From contig CANGHH010000005.1 in the NCBI GenBank assembly GCA_947453725.1, positions 62,001-126,000 on the forward strand: 64,000 nt of DNA. Reading direction: 5' to 3'. Of this stretch, positions 57,652 through 64,000 are shown in pieces. A model generated the notes under the pieces. The model worked only from the letters and a program-made list of their open reading frames with translations, was not told the origin of the DNA and did not search any database. The number at the start of each line of letters is the position of its first letter. Position 1 is the first letter of the stretch. This DNA comes from Betaproteobacteria bacterium. Its GTDB lineage: Bacteria > Pseudomonadota > Gammaproteobacteria > Burkholderiales > Burkholderiaceae_C. The position numbers and the translations under genes were made by a program.

Positions 57652-58457
57652 GCCGCGCTTCGGGTGTGCCGGGGCGGCCGTGGCTGGCGGCGGCAGCGTC
57701 GCTGTGCTGGTTGACGGCTTGTGCCGTCGCGCCGCCGTCGACGAACGGCCGCGAGCCGCGAACGGCTTCGGACCAGAGCGATCCCGAGCAGCGTGCGCGC
57801 GTCCGACTGGAACTCGCCGGCCTGTACCTGGCGCGCGGACAGACGGCCGTGGCACTCGACGAAGTCAAGCGCGCCATCGCCGCCAAGCCCGACATCGCGG
57901 AAGCCTACAGCCTGCGCGGGCTGGCCTACGCCAGTCTGGGTGAACCTGGTCTGGCTGAAGAAAGTTTCCAGCGCGCGCTGCAGCTGGCGCCGCGCGACGG
58001 CGACGCGATGCACAACTTCGGCTGGTTCCTGTGCCAGCAGCAGCGCTATGCCGACGCCGACGCGCTGTTCGGCCGCGCGCTGCAGCAGACGGCCTACCGC
58101 GAGGTGGTGCGCACGCTGCTCGCGCAGGGCGTTTGCCAGGCGCGTGCCGGTCGCTGGAGCGAGGCCGAACGCACGCTGTCGCGGTCCTACGAGCTCGATC
58201 CCGCCAACCCGGTCACGGCCTACAACCTCGGCGAAGTGCTGTTGCGCCGCGCTGAATTCGACCGCGCGCGCTTCGTCGTCGGCCGCATCAACGCGGTGCC
58301 CGAACTGAGCACCGCGCAGAGCCTGTGGCTGGCGGTGCGCATCGAACGCGGTCTGGGCAACCAGCAGGCGGTGCAAGACCAGGGCCGCAAGTTGCTGGAC
58401 CGTTATCCCCAATCCGAAGAGGCCGCGAAATTCGAACGCGGGCGTTTTGATGAGTGA
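57648..58457 (+). CDS. pilW: PilW/PilF-like type IV pilus biogenesis TPR lipoprotein
   Basis: The 269-residue protein has a lipobox LTACAVAP after a short hydrophobic stretch, then about six TPR repeats, including [23 protein letters not shown] and [19 protein letters not shown]. The FGWFLC spelling is characteristic of PilW. It is the pilotin that assembles the PilQ secretin. It overlaps rlmN by 4 bp and the next gene by 8 bp, the conserved rlmN-pilW-rodZ order. Confidence 0.92.
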   Translation: MSRASGVPGRPWLAAAASLCWLTACAVAPPSTNGREPRTASDQSDPEQRARVRLELAGLYLARGQTAVALDEVKRAIAAKPDIAEAYSLRGLAYASLGEPGLAEESFQRALQLAPRDGDAMHNFGWFLCQQQRYADADALFGRALQQTAYREVVRTLLAQGVCQARAGRWSEAERTLSRSYELDPANPVTAYNLGEVLLRRAEFDRARFVVGRINAVPELSTAQSLWLAVRIERGLGNQQAVQDQGRKLLDRYPQSEEAAKFERGRFDE

Positions 58458-59355
58458 ATTGCCCTTCGACGCCCGCAGCCCGGGCGGGATGTTGCGCAGC
58501 GCCCGCGAGAAGCAGGGCCTGCACATCGCGGCGCTGGCCGCGGCCATCAAGGTGGCACCGCGCAAGCTGGAGGCGCTGGAAGCCGACCGCTGGGACGAAT
58601 TGCCCGATGCCACCTTCGTCCGCGCGCTGGCACAGACCGTGTGCAGAACGCTGAAGATCGATGCCGCGCCGGTGCTGGCCCTGATGCCGCCGCCCTGCGG
58701 GCTGGCGCTGGAGTCGGGCGGTGGCTTGAATGCGCCTTTCCGCGACCGTCCGGGTCGCGACGAGCCGGGTCTGGCGCTGAGCGCCCTCCGCCCCATGGTG
58801 CTCGCTGCTGGCGTGCTGATGCTGGCGGCGCTGGCGCTGGCCCTGCTGCCCGAGCGTTTCGGGGCGGGCGCCTTTTTCCGCACGGCGGCTGCCCCCGTGG
58901 CTTCGGGAGCTTCTGCGGCGTCCGCGCCCGCCGCCAGGGTGGACGCCGCTGCTGCGCTGGCCGCCAGCGCGGCCGAGCCGGCGGCCAGCGGCGCGGCCCC
59001 GGGCGCCGGGCTGTTCCCGCCGGCCGACGCGGTGCCGGTTCTCGCGGCAGTGCCCACCGCCGCAACGGCTGCCTCCGCGGTGGCGAGCGACGTGACGGCG
59101 GCGGCTGGACCCGACACCGCCGCCCCGCTGCAGGTGCGGACCACCGGGGCCTCGTGGGTCGAAGCCCGCGACGGCAGTGGCCGCCTGTTGCTGTCGCGCA
59201 TGGTCCGGGCCGGTGAACGCATCGGTCTGGACGGCGGTGCGCCGCTGCGCCTGACCATCGGCAATGCCGCCGCCACGCGGCTGGACTTCCGCGGTCAACC
59301 CGTCGACCTGCTGCCGAGCACGCGCGACAATGTCGCCCGCGTCGAACTGAAGTGA
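58450..59355 (+). CDS. rodZ: RodZ-like helix-turn-helix membrane protein
   Basis: The ATG at 58450 gives 301 residues. A Cro-type HTH ([20 protein letters not shown]) is followed by a linker, one membrane helix (about residues 117-135) and an Ala-rich segment. The C-terminal DUF4115 domain has [18 protein letters not shown]. RodZ links MreB to the cell-wall machinery. The linker before the helix is short. Confidence 0.9.
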   Translation: MSELPFDARSPGGMLRSAREKQGLHIAALAAAIKVAPRKLEALEADRWDELPDATFVRALAQTVCRTLKIDAAPVLALMPPPCGLALESGGGLNAPFRDRPGRDEPGLALSALRPMVLAAGVLMLAALALALLPERFGAGAFFRTAAAPVASGASAASAPAARVDAAAALAASAAEPAASGAAPGAGLFPPADAVPVLAAVPTAATAASAVASDVTAAAGPDTAAPLQVRTTGASWVEARDGSGRLLLSRMVRAGERIGLDGGAPLRLTIGNAAATRLDFRGQPVDLLPSTRDNVARVELK

Positions 59356-59404
59356 CGCCACCGCGCCGGCCCCGCTGGCGCGCCACACCCACGAGGTCCC
59401 TGCG

Positions 59405-60682
59405 ATGAACGCTCCCGAAGCCCTAGACATCATCGAAGCCGCGATGCCCGCGCAGCGCCGTTCGCGTCAGGCGCGCGTGGTCTGGGGCGACCATGTCGTG
59501 ACCGTCGGCGGCGGTGCGCCGGTGCGCGTGCAGTCGATGACCAACACCGACACGGTGGACGCCATCGGCACCGCCATCCAGTGCAAGGAACTGGCCCAGG
59601 CCGGCAGCGAGCTGGTGCGCATCACCGTCAACACGCCCGAGGCCGCCGAGGCCGTGCCGCACATCCGCGAACAGCTCGACCGCATGGGCGTCAAGGTGCC
59701 GCTGGTGGGCGATTTCCACTACAACGGCCACCGCCTGCTGAGCGACTACCCGGCGATGGCGCAGGCGCTGTCGAAGTACCGCATCAACCCCGGCAACGTC
59801 GGCAAGGGCGACAAGCGCGACCGCCAGTTCGGCATGATGGTCGAGGCTGCTGCGAAGTACGACAAGGTGGTGCGCATTGGCGTCAACTGGGGCAGCCTGG
59901 ACCAGGAACTGCTGGCCGATCTGATGGACCAGAACGCCCGCCGTCCGCAGCCCGTCGACGCGAAGCAGGTGATGTACCAGGCGCTGGTGCAATCGGCGCT
60001 GACCTCGGCCGACGTGGCGCGTGAGATGGGCCTGAACCCCGACAACATCATCATCAGTTGCAAGGTCAGCGGCGTGCAGGACCTGATTTCGGTCTACCGG
60101 GCGCTGGCGCGGCGTTGTGATTACGCCCTGCACCTGGGCCTGACCGAAGCCGGCATGGCCACCAAGGGCACGGTCGCCAGTGCCACGGCGATGGGCGTGC
60201 TGCTGCAAGAAGGCATCGGCGACACCATCCGCGTCAGCCTGACGCCGCAGCCCGGCGAGGCGCGCACGCAAGAGGTCGTGGTGGCGATGGAAATCCTGCA
60301 GTCGCTGGGGCTGCGCACTTTCAACCCCAGCGTCACCGCCTGCCCCGGCTGTGGCCGCACCACCAGCACCACCTTCCAGGAACTGGCCAAGCAGATCGAC
60401 GATTTCCTGCGCGCCCAGATGCCGGTGTGGAAGGCCAAGTACCCCGGCGTCGAGACCATGAAAGTCGCCGTGATGGGCTGCATCGTCAACGGCCCTGGGG
60501 AGAGCAAGCACGCCGACATCGGCATCAGCCTGCCCGGCACCGGCGAAGCGCCCGCCGCCCCGGTCTTCATCGACGGCGAAAAGGCCCTGACGCTGCGCGG
60601 CGAGCACATCGCCACCGAGTTCCACCAGCTCGTCGAGCGCTACATCGAGAAGCGCTTCGGATCGGCCGTCGCCGCGGGCTGA
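59405..60682 (+). CDS. ispG: IspG (GcpE), 4-hydroxy-3-methylbut-2-enyl diphosphate synthase
   Basis: The 425-residue protein has the TIM-barrel start VQSMTNTDT and the [4Fe-4S] ligands in [13 protein letters not shown] plus the Cys in [11 protein letters not shown]. It catalyses the penultimate step of the MEP isoprenoid pathway, which also feeds quinone side chains. Confidence 0.97.
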   Translation: MNAPEALDIIEAAMPAQRRSRQARVVWGDHVVTVGGGAPVRVQSMTNTDTVDAIGTAIQCKELAQAGSELVRITVNTPEAAEAVPHIREQLDRMGVKVPLVGDFHYNGHRLLSDYPAMAQALSKYRINPGNVGKGDKRDRQFGMMVEAAAKYDKVVRIGVNWGSLDQELLADLMDQNARRPQPVDAKQVMYQALVQSALTSADVAREMGLNPDNIIISCKVSGVQDLISVYRALARRCDYALHLGLTEAGMATKGTVASATAMGVLLQEGIGDTIRVSLTPQPGEARTQEVVVAMEILQSLGLRTFNPSVTACPGCGRTTSTTFQELAKQIDDFLRAQMPVWKAKYPGVETMKVAVMGCIVNGPGESKHADIGISLPGTGEAPAAPVFIDGEKALTLRGEHIATEFHQLVERYIEKRFGSAVAAG

Positions 60683-60774
60683 CCCCGTCCGCCGTCCTGC
60701 AGCCTGGCTGCGCCTGTCATGCCGCGCCCCATCCGGTGGCGCGTTCCCCTGCCCACTGCACCGACACTGCCCCC

Positions 60775-62118
60775 ATGTCCGACCACCAGCCCGCCGCCCA
60801 GGCGACCGCCAAGCCGCCGAGCGCGGCGAAAAGCCCGACACCGCTGGCCGCGGTGAAGGGCATGAACGACATCCTGCCGCCCGACTCGGCGCGCTGGGAA
60901 TGGTTCGAAGACACCGTGCGTGCACTGATGCGCCGCTACGGCTACCTGAACGTGCGCACACCGATCGTCGAGCCGACGCCGCTGTTTGTTCGCGGCCTCG
61001 GCGAGGTCACCGACATCGTCGAGAAGGAGATGTATTCCTTCGTCGACAGCATGAACGGCGATGCGCTGACGCTGCGCCCCGAGGGCACGGCCGGCGTCGT
61101 CCGCGCGGCGGTCGAGCATTCGATGCTCTACGACGGCGGCAAGCGCCTGTACTACATCGGGCCGATGTTCCGCCACGAGCGCCCGCAGCGCGGCCGCTAC
61201 CGTCAATTCCACCAGGTGGGCGTCGAGGCGCTGGGCTTTGGCGGCCCGGATGTCGACGCCGAAGTCATCCTGATGTGCCGCAGCCTGTGGCGCGACCTGG
61301 GCCTGAGCGACGTGCGCCTGGACATCAACTGCCTGGGCCAGAGTGAAGAGCGCAAGGCCCACCGCGCCGCGCTGATCGCCTACCTCGAACTGCACCAGGA
61401 CGCGATGGACGCCGAGGCGAAGTCGCGCCTGTACAGCAACCCGCTGCGCATCCTGGACACCAAGAATCCGGCCCTGCAGGCGGTCGTCGAAGCCGCACCC
61501 AAGCTGATGGATTTTCTCGGCGAGGCTTCGCTGCAGCACTTCGCTGGCGTCTGCCGGGTGCTCGATGCTGCCGGCCAGCCCTACCGCGTCAACCACCGTC
61601 TGGTGCGCGGCATGGATTACTACTGCCTGACCGTCTTTGAGTGGGTCACCGACCGGCTCGGCGCGCAGGGCACGGTCTGCGGCGGCGGCCGCTACGACGG
61701 CCTGTCCGAACTGATCGGCGGCAAGCCGGCGCCGGGCATCGGCTGGGGCATGGGCATCGAGCGCGTGCTCGACCTGCTGCAACAGTCGGGCGTGGCCGCG
61801 CCGCAGGTGGTGCCCGACGTCTACGCCGTCGTGCCCTCGCTGGAGGCCCTGCCGCTGGCCATGCAGGTGGCTGAAACGTTGCGGGCCGCCGGCGTCTCGG
61901 TGCTGATGCACGCCGCGGGCAAGGAGGCCTGGGGCAGCATGAAATCCCAGTTCAAGAAGGCCGACGCCAGCGGCGCCCGCCACGCCCTGGTTTTCGGCGC
62001 CGACGAAATGGCGCGCGGCGAGGTGGCGTGCAAGCCGCTGCGCGATGCCGCTGCCGCCCAATCGAGCCGCCGCATCGCCGAGGCCGCGACCTGGGCCCAT
62101 GAACTGCGCACCGCATAA
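60775..62118 (+). CDS. hisS: Histidyl-tRNA synthetase
   Basis: The ATG at 60775 gives 447 residues. Class II motif 2 ([16 protein letters not shown]), the histidine-binding [14 protein letters not shown] and motif 3 ([10 protein letters not shown]) are intact, as is the anticodon-binding domain. A Gln/Ala leader precedes [10 protein letters not shown]. Confidence 0.97.
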   Translation: MSDHQPAAQATAKPPSAAKSPTPLAAVKGMNDILPPDSARWEWFEDTVRALMRRYGYLNVRTPIVEPTPLFVRGLGEVTDIVEKEMYSFVDSMNGDALTLRPEGTAGVVRAAVEHSMLYDGGKRLYYIGPMFRHERPQRGRYRQFHQVGVEALGFGGPDVDAEVILMCRSLWRDLGLSDVRLDINCLGQSEERKAHRAALIAYLELHQDAMDAEAKSRLYSNPLRILDTKNPALQAVVEAAPKLMDFLGEASLQHFAGVCRVLDAAGQPYRVNHRLVRGMDYYCLTVFEWVTDRLGAQGTVCGGGRYDGLSELIGGKPAPGIGWGMGIERVLDLLQQSGVAAPQVVPDVYAVVPSLEALPLAMQVAETLRAAGVSVLMHAAGKEAWGSMKSQFKKADASGARHALVFGADEMARGEVACKPLRDAAAAQSSRRIAEAATWAHELRTA

Positions 62119-62175
62119 TCGCAGACCCCTTTCGCGCATCCGCCGAAACCGCACCGACCCTGACGATCTGGACCC

Positions 62176-62883
62176 ATGGCCACACAACTTGACCTGCAAG
62201 AGCAGGAACAACTCGACGCGCTGAAGGCGTTCTGGAACAAGCAGGGCAACCTGATCACCTGGGTGCTGATCCTCGTGCTGGGCGCCTTCGCGGCCTGGAA
62301 CGGCTGGCAGTACTGGCAGCGTGAACAGGCGCAGAAAGCCGGCGCGCTGTTCGAGGAACTCGACCGGGCCGCGCAGGCCGGCGACGCCGACAAGGTCACG
62401 CGTGTCTTCACCGACCTGAAGGACCGCAATCCCGGCACCGCCTACGCCCAGCAGGGCGGCCTGCTGGCGGCCAAGGTGCAGGTCGCCCAGGGCCAGATCG
62501 ACGCGGCCAAGGCCAGCCTGAACTGGGTGGCCGAGAACGCCGTCGAAGACGAGGTGCGCCTGCTGGCCCGCCTGCGCCTGGCCGGCGTTCAGGCCGACGC
62601 CAAGCAGTACGCAGAAGCGCTGAAGACCCTGGATGCGGTGAAAGGCGAGGGCTTCGAGGCCCTGGCCGCTGACCGCCGTGGCGACGTGCTGATGGCGCAG
62701 GGCAAGAAGGCCGAAGCGCTGACGGCCTACCAGACGGCCTGGAAGACCATGGGCCAGAAGGTCGAGTACCGCCGCCTCATCGATGCCAAGCTCACGGCGC
62801 TGGGGGCATCACCGGCGCCGGCCGAGCCGGCTGCCTCAGCGGCATCCGCGGCCTCAACGGGCGCTTCAGGGGCCGCCAAGTGA
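62176..62883 (+). CDS. yfgM: YfgM-family TPR membrane protein
   Basis: The 235-residue protein has a cytoplasmic N-terminus (QEQEQLDALKAFWNKQGN), one membrane helix (about 27-46) and a periplasmic TPR domain. The last 25 residues are Ala/Pro-rich. YfgM acts with PpiD as a periplasmic chaperone at the Sec translocon. The stop overlaps the bamB GTG. Confidence 0.92.
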   Translation: MATQLDLQEQEQLDALKAFWNKQGNLITWVLILVLGAFAAWNGWQYWQREQAQKAGALFEELDRAAQAGDADKVTRVFTDLKDRNPGTAYAQQGGLLAAKVQVAQGQIDAAKASLNWVAENAVEDEVRLLARLRLAGVQADAKQYAEALKTLDAVKGEGFEALAADRRGDVLMAQGKKAEALTAYQTAWKTMGQKVEYRRLIDAKLTALGASPAPAEPAASAASAASTGASGAAK

Positions 62884-64000
62884 GCTGGATGCGGGCCGTG
62901 ACCGACCGCCTGGGGCGCGTCTCGCTGGCACTGGTGCTGCTCGGTCTGTCAGCCTGCGCTGCCGACAGGCCCAAGCCCGCACCGCTGCAGGCCATCACGC
63001 CCAAGATCGCCGCGCGCCAGGTCTGGAACGCCAGCATCGGCAGCATCGGCTACCCGATGCTGGCGACGGTGCGCAAGGGCCTGCTGTTCGTCGCCTCGGG
63101 CAATGGCGAGGTGCGCGCGCTGCAGGCCGAAACCGGCGTCGAGGTCTGGCGCGCCAGCGCGGGCAGTGCCCTCGCCGCCGGCGTCGGCAGCGACGGTCGC
63201 TACACCAGTGTCGTGACGCGCGGCAACGAGGTCGTCACCTTCGACGCCGGCCGTGAGGTCTGGCGCAAGCGCGTGCCATCCAGCGTGGTCACGCCGCCGC
63301 TGGTTGCCGGCGAACGCATCTTCGTGATGGGCGTGGACCGCGCCGTGCACGCCTTTGACGCCGTCGACGGCCGGCGGCTGTGGTCGCTGAGCCGCCCGGG
63401 CGACGCGCTGACGCTGGCCCAGGCCGGCGTGCTCAGCGCCTTCAACAACACCTTGCTGGTGGGTCAGGGTCAGCGCCTGGCTGGGGTCGATCCGCTGCGC
63501 GGCACGGTGCAGTGGGAAGTGCCGCTGGCCGCGCCGCGCGGCACGAATGAAGTCGAGCGCCTGGCCGATCTGCTGGGCCCGGCCGTGCGCGTCGGCGACC
63601 GCGTCTGCGCGCGCGCCTTCCAGTCGGCCGTCGGTTGTGCCGATGCCGCCAAGGGCAGCGTGCTGTGGTCGCGCACGGTCGGCGGCATCCAGGCTGTCGC
63701 GGCCGACGCCGAACAGGTTTTCGGTGCCGACGCCAGCGACCGCATCACCGCCTGGCGCGCCGACACGGGCGATGTCGCCTGGACCAATGAAAAGCTGCTC
63801 TACCGCGGCCTGAGCGGCGCCCTGGTTGTCGGCCCGAGCGTGGTCTTCGGCGACAGCGAGGGTTACCTGCATTTCCTGGCTGCCGCCACGGGTGAGGCGC
63901 AACTGCGGCTGCCCACCGACGGCAAGGCCGTCATCAGCACGCCGCTCGTCTCGGGCAACACGCTCATCGTCACCACCCAGAGCGGCGGCGTGTACGCCTT
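62880..64000 (+). CDS. bamB: BamB outer-membrane assembly lipoprotein (cut by right edge)
   Basis: A GTG start overlapping the yfgM stop (or the ATG three codons later) begins a lipoprotein signal ending LLGLSACA. The 373 visible residues form PQQ-like beta-propeller repeats such as TGVEVWRAS, AGREVWRKRV, DGRRLWSLS and KGSVLWSRTV. BamB is a scaffold of the BAM complex. The final few repeats lie beyond the window. Confidence 0.93.
   Translation, partial: MSWMRAVTDRLGRVSLALVLLGLSACAADRPKPAPLQAITPKIAARQVWNASIGSIGYPMLATVRKGLLFVASGNGEVRALQAETGVEVWRASAGSALAAGVGSDGRYTSVVTRGNEVVTFDAGREVWRKRVPSSVVTPPLVAGERIFVMGVDRAVHAFDAVDGRRLWSLSRPGDALTLAQAGVLSAFNNTLLVGQGQRLAGVDPLRGTVQWEVPLAAPRGTNEVERLADLLGPAVRVGDRVCARAFQSAVGCADAAKGSVLWSRTVGGIQAVAADAEQVFGADASDRITAWRADTGDVAWTNEKLLYRGLSGALVVGPSVVFGDSEGYLHFLAAATGEAQLRLPTDGKAVISTPLVSGNTLIVTTQSGGVYA

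Overview
The window is high-GC DNA from a betaproteobacterium, most likely Burkholderiales. The evidence is core gene order that is characteristic of that class (sucA-sucB-lpdA-zapE; ndk-rlmN-pilW-rodZ-ispG-hisS-yfgM-bamB; scpB-rluB) together with GBP-type porin and cysteine-cluster Fnr sequences. It divides into two halves at a tRNA-Cys/tRNA-Leu pair near 35.0-35.2 kb.

Region 1 (about 1-34.9 kb) is a dense anaerobic-respiration block. From the left it holds a partial menA-like prenyltransferase (menaquinone synthesis), a stand-alone cyclic-nucleotide-binding-domain protein, a membrane HdrD/NarI-like fusion resembling ETF:menaquinone oxidoreductases, a true fnr with the 4Fe-4S cysteines, and a diheme frdCAB menaquinol:fumarate reductase of the Wolinella type. 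A universal stress protein and a second HTH-less cNMP-domain protein follow. On the minus strand, reading right to left from 33.6 to 9.3 kb, come hypE-hypX, a small cytochrome c, a CymA/NapC tetraheme quinol dehydrogenase, an OmcA/MtrC decaheme lipoprotein, a secreted helix-hairpin-helix protein, MtrA, MtrB and a complete 14-gene nuoA-N complex I operon. An outer-membrane porin on the plus strand closes the block. Together these genes could carry electrons from NADH (complex I), or from acyl-CoA oxidation via ETF, into menaquinone. Electrons could leave to fumarate (Frd) or, through CymA and the MtrCAB conduit, to extracellular acceptors.

At least ten 14-bp sites resembling TTGAT-N4-ATCAA lie upstream of these units. 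At several of them a -10-like hexamer sits 31-33 bp centre to centre from the box, the geometry of a class II Fnr promoter (site at -41.5). I noticed no such boxes in the second half. Region 1 therefore looks like one locally encoded Fnr regulon, with its own fnr gene.

Region 2 (35-64 kb) is ordinary core genome: etfBA with an acyl-CoA dehydrogenase and a nitronate-monooxygenase-like protein, the 2-oxoglutarate dehydrogenase operon with zapE, a PP2C phosphatase, a DinG/YoaA helicase, bamD, rluD, scpB-rluB, ndk, rlmN, pilW, rodZ, ispG, hisS, yfgM and the start of bamB. Nearly all other open frames, including several over 500 codons antisense to real genes, are GC-driven shadows.

All functions are assigned by motif reading without database searches. 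Start codons were chosen from Shine-Dalgarno sequences, gene overlaps and family lengths.
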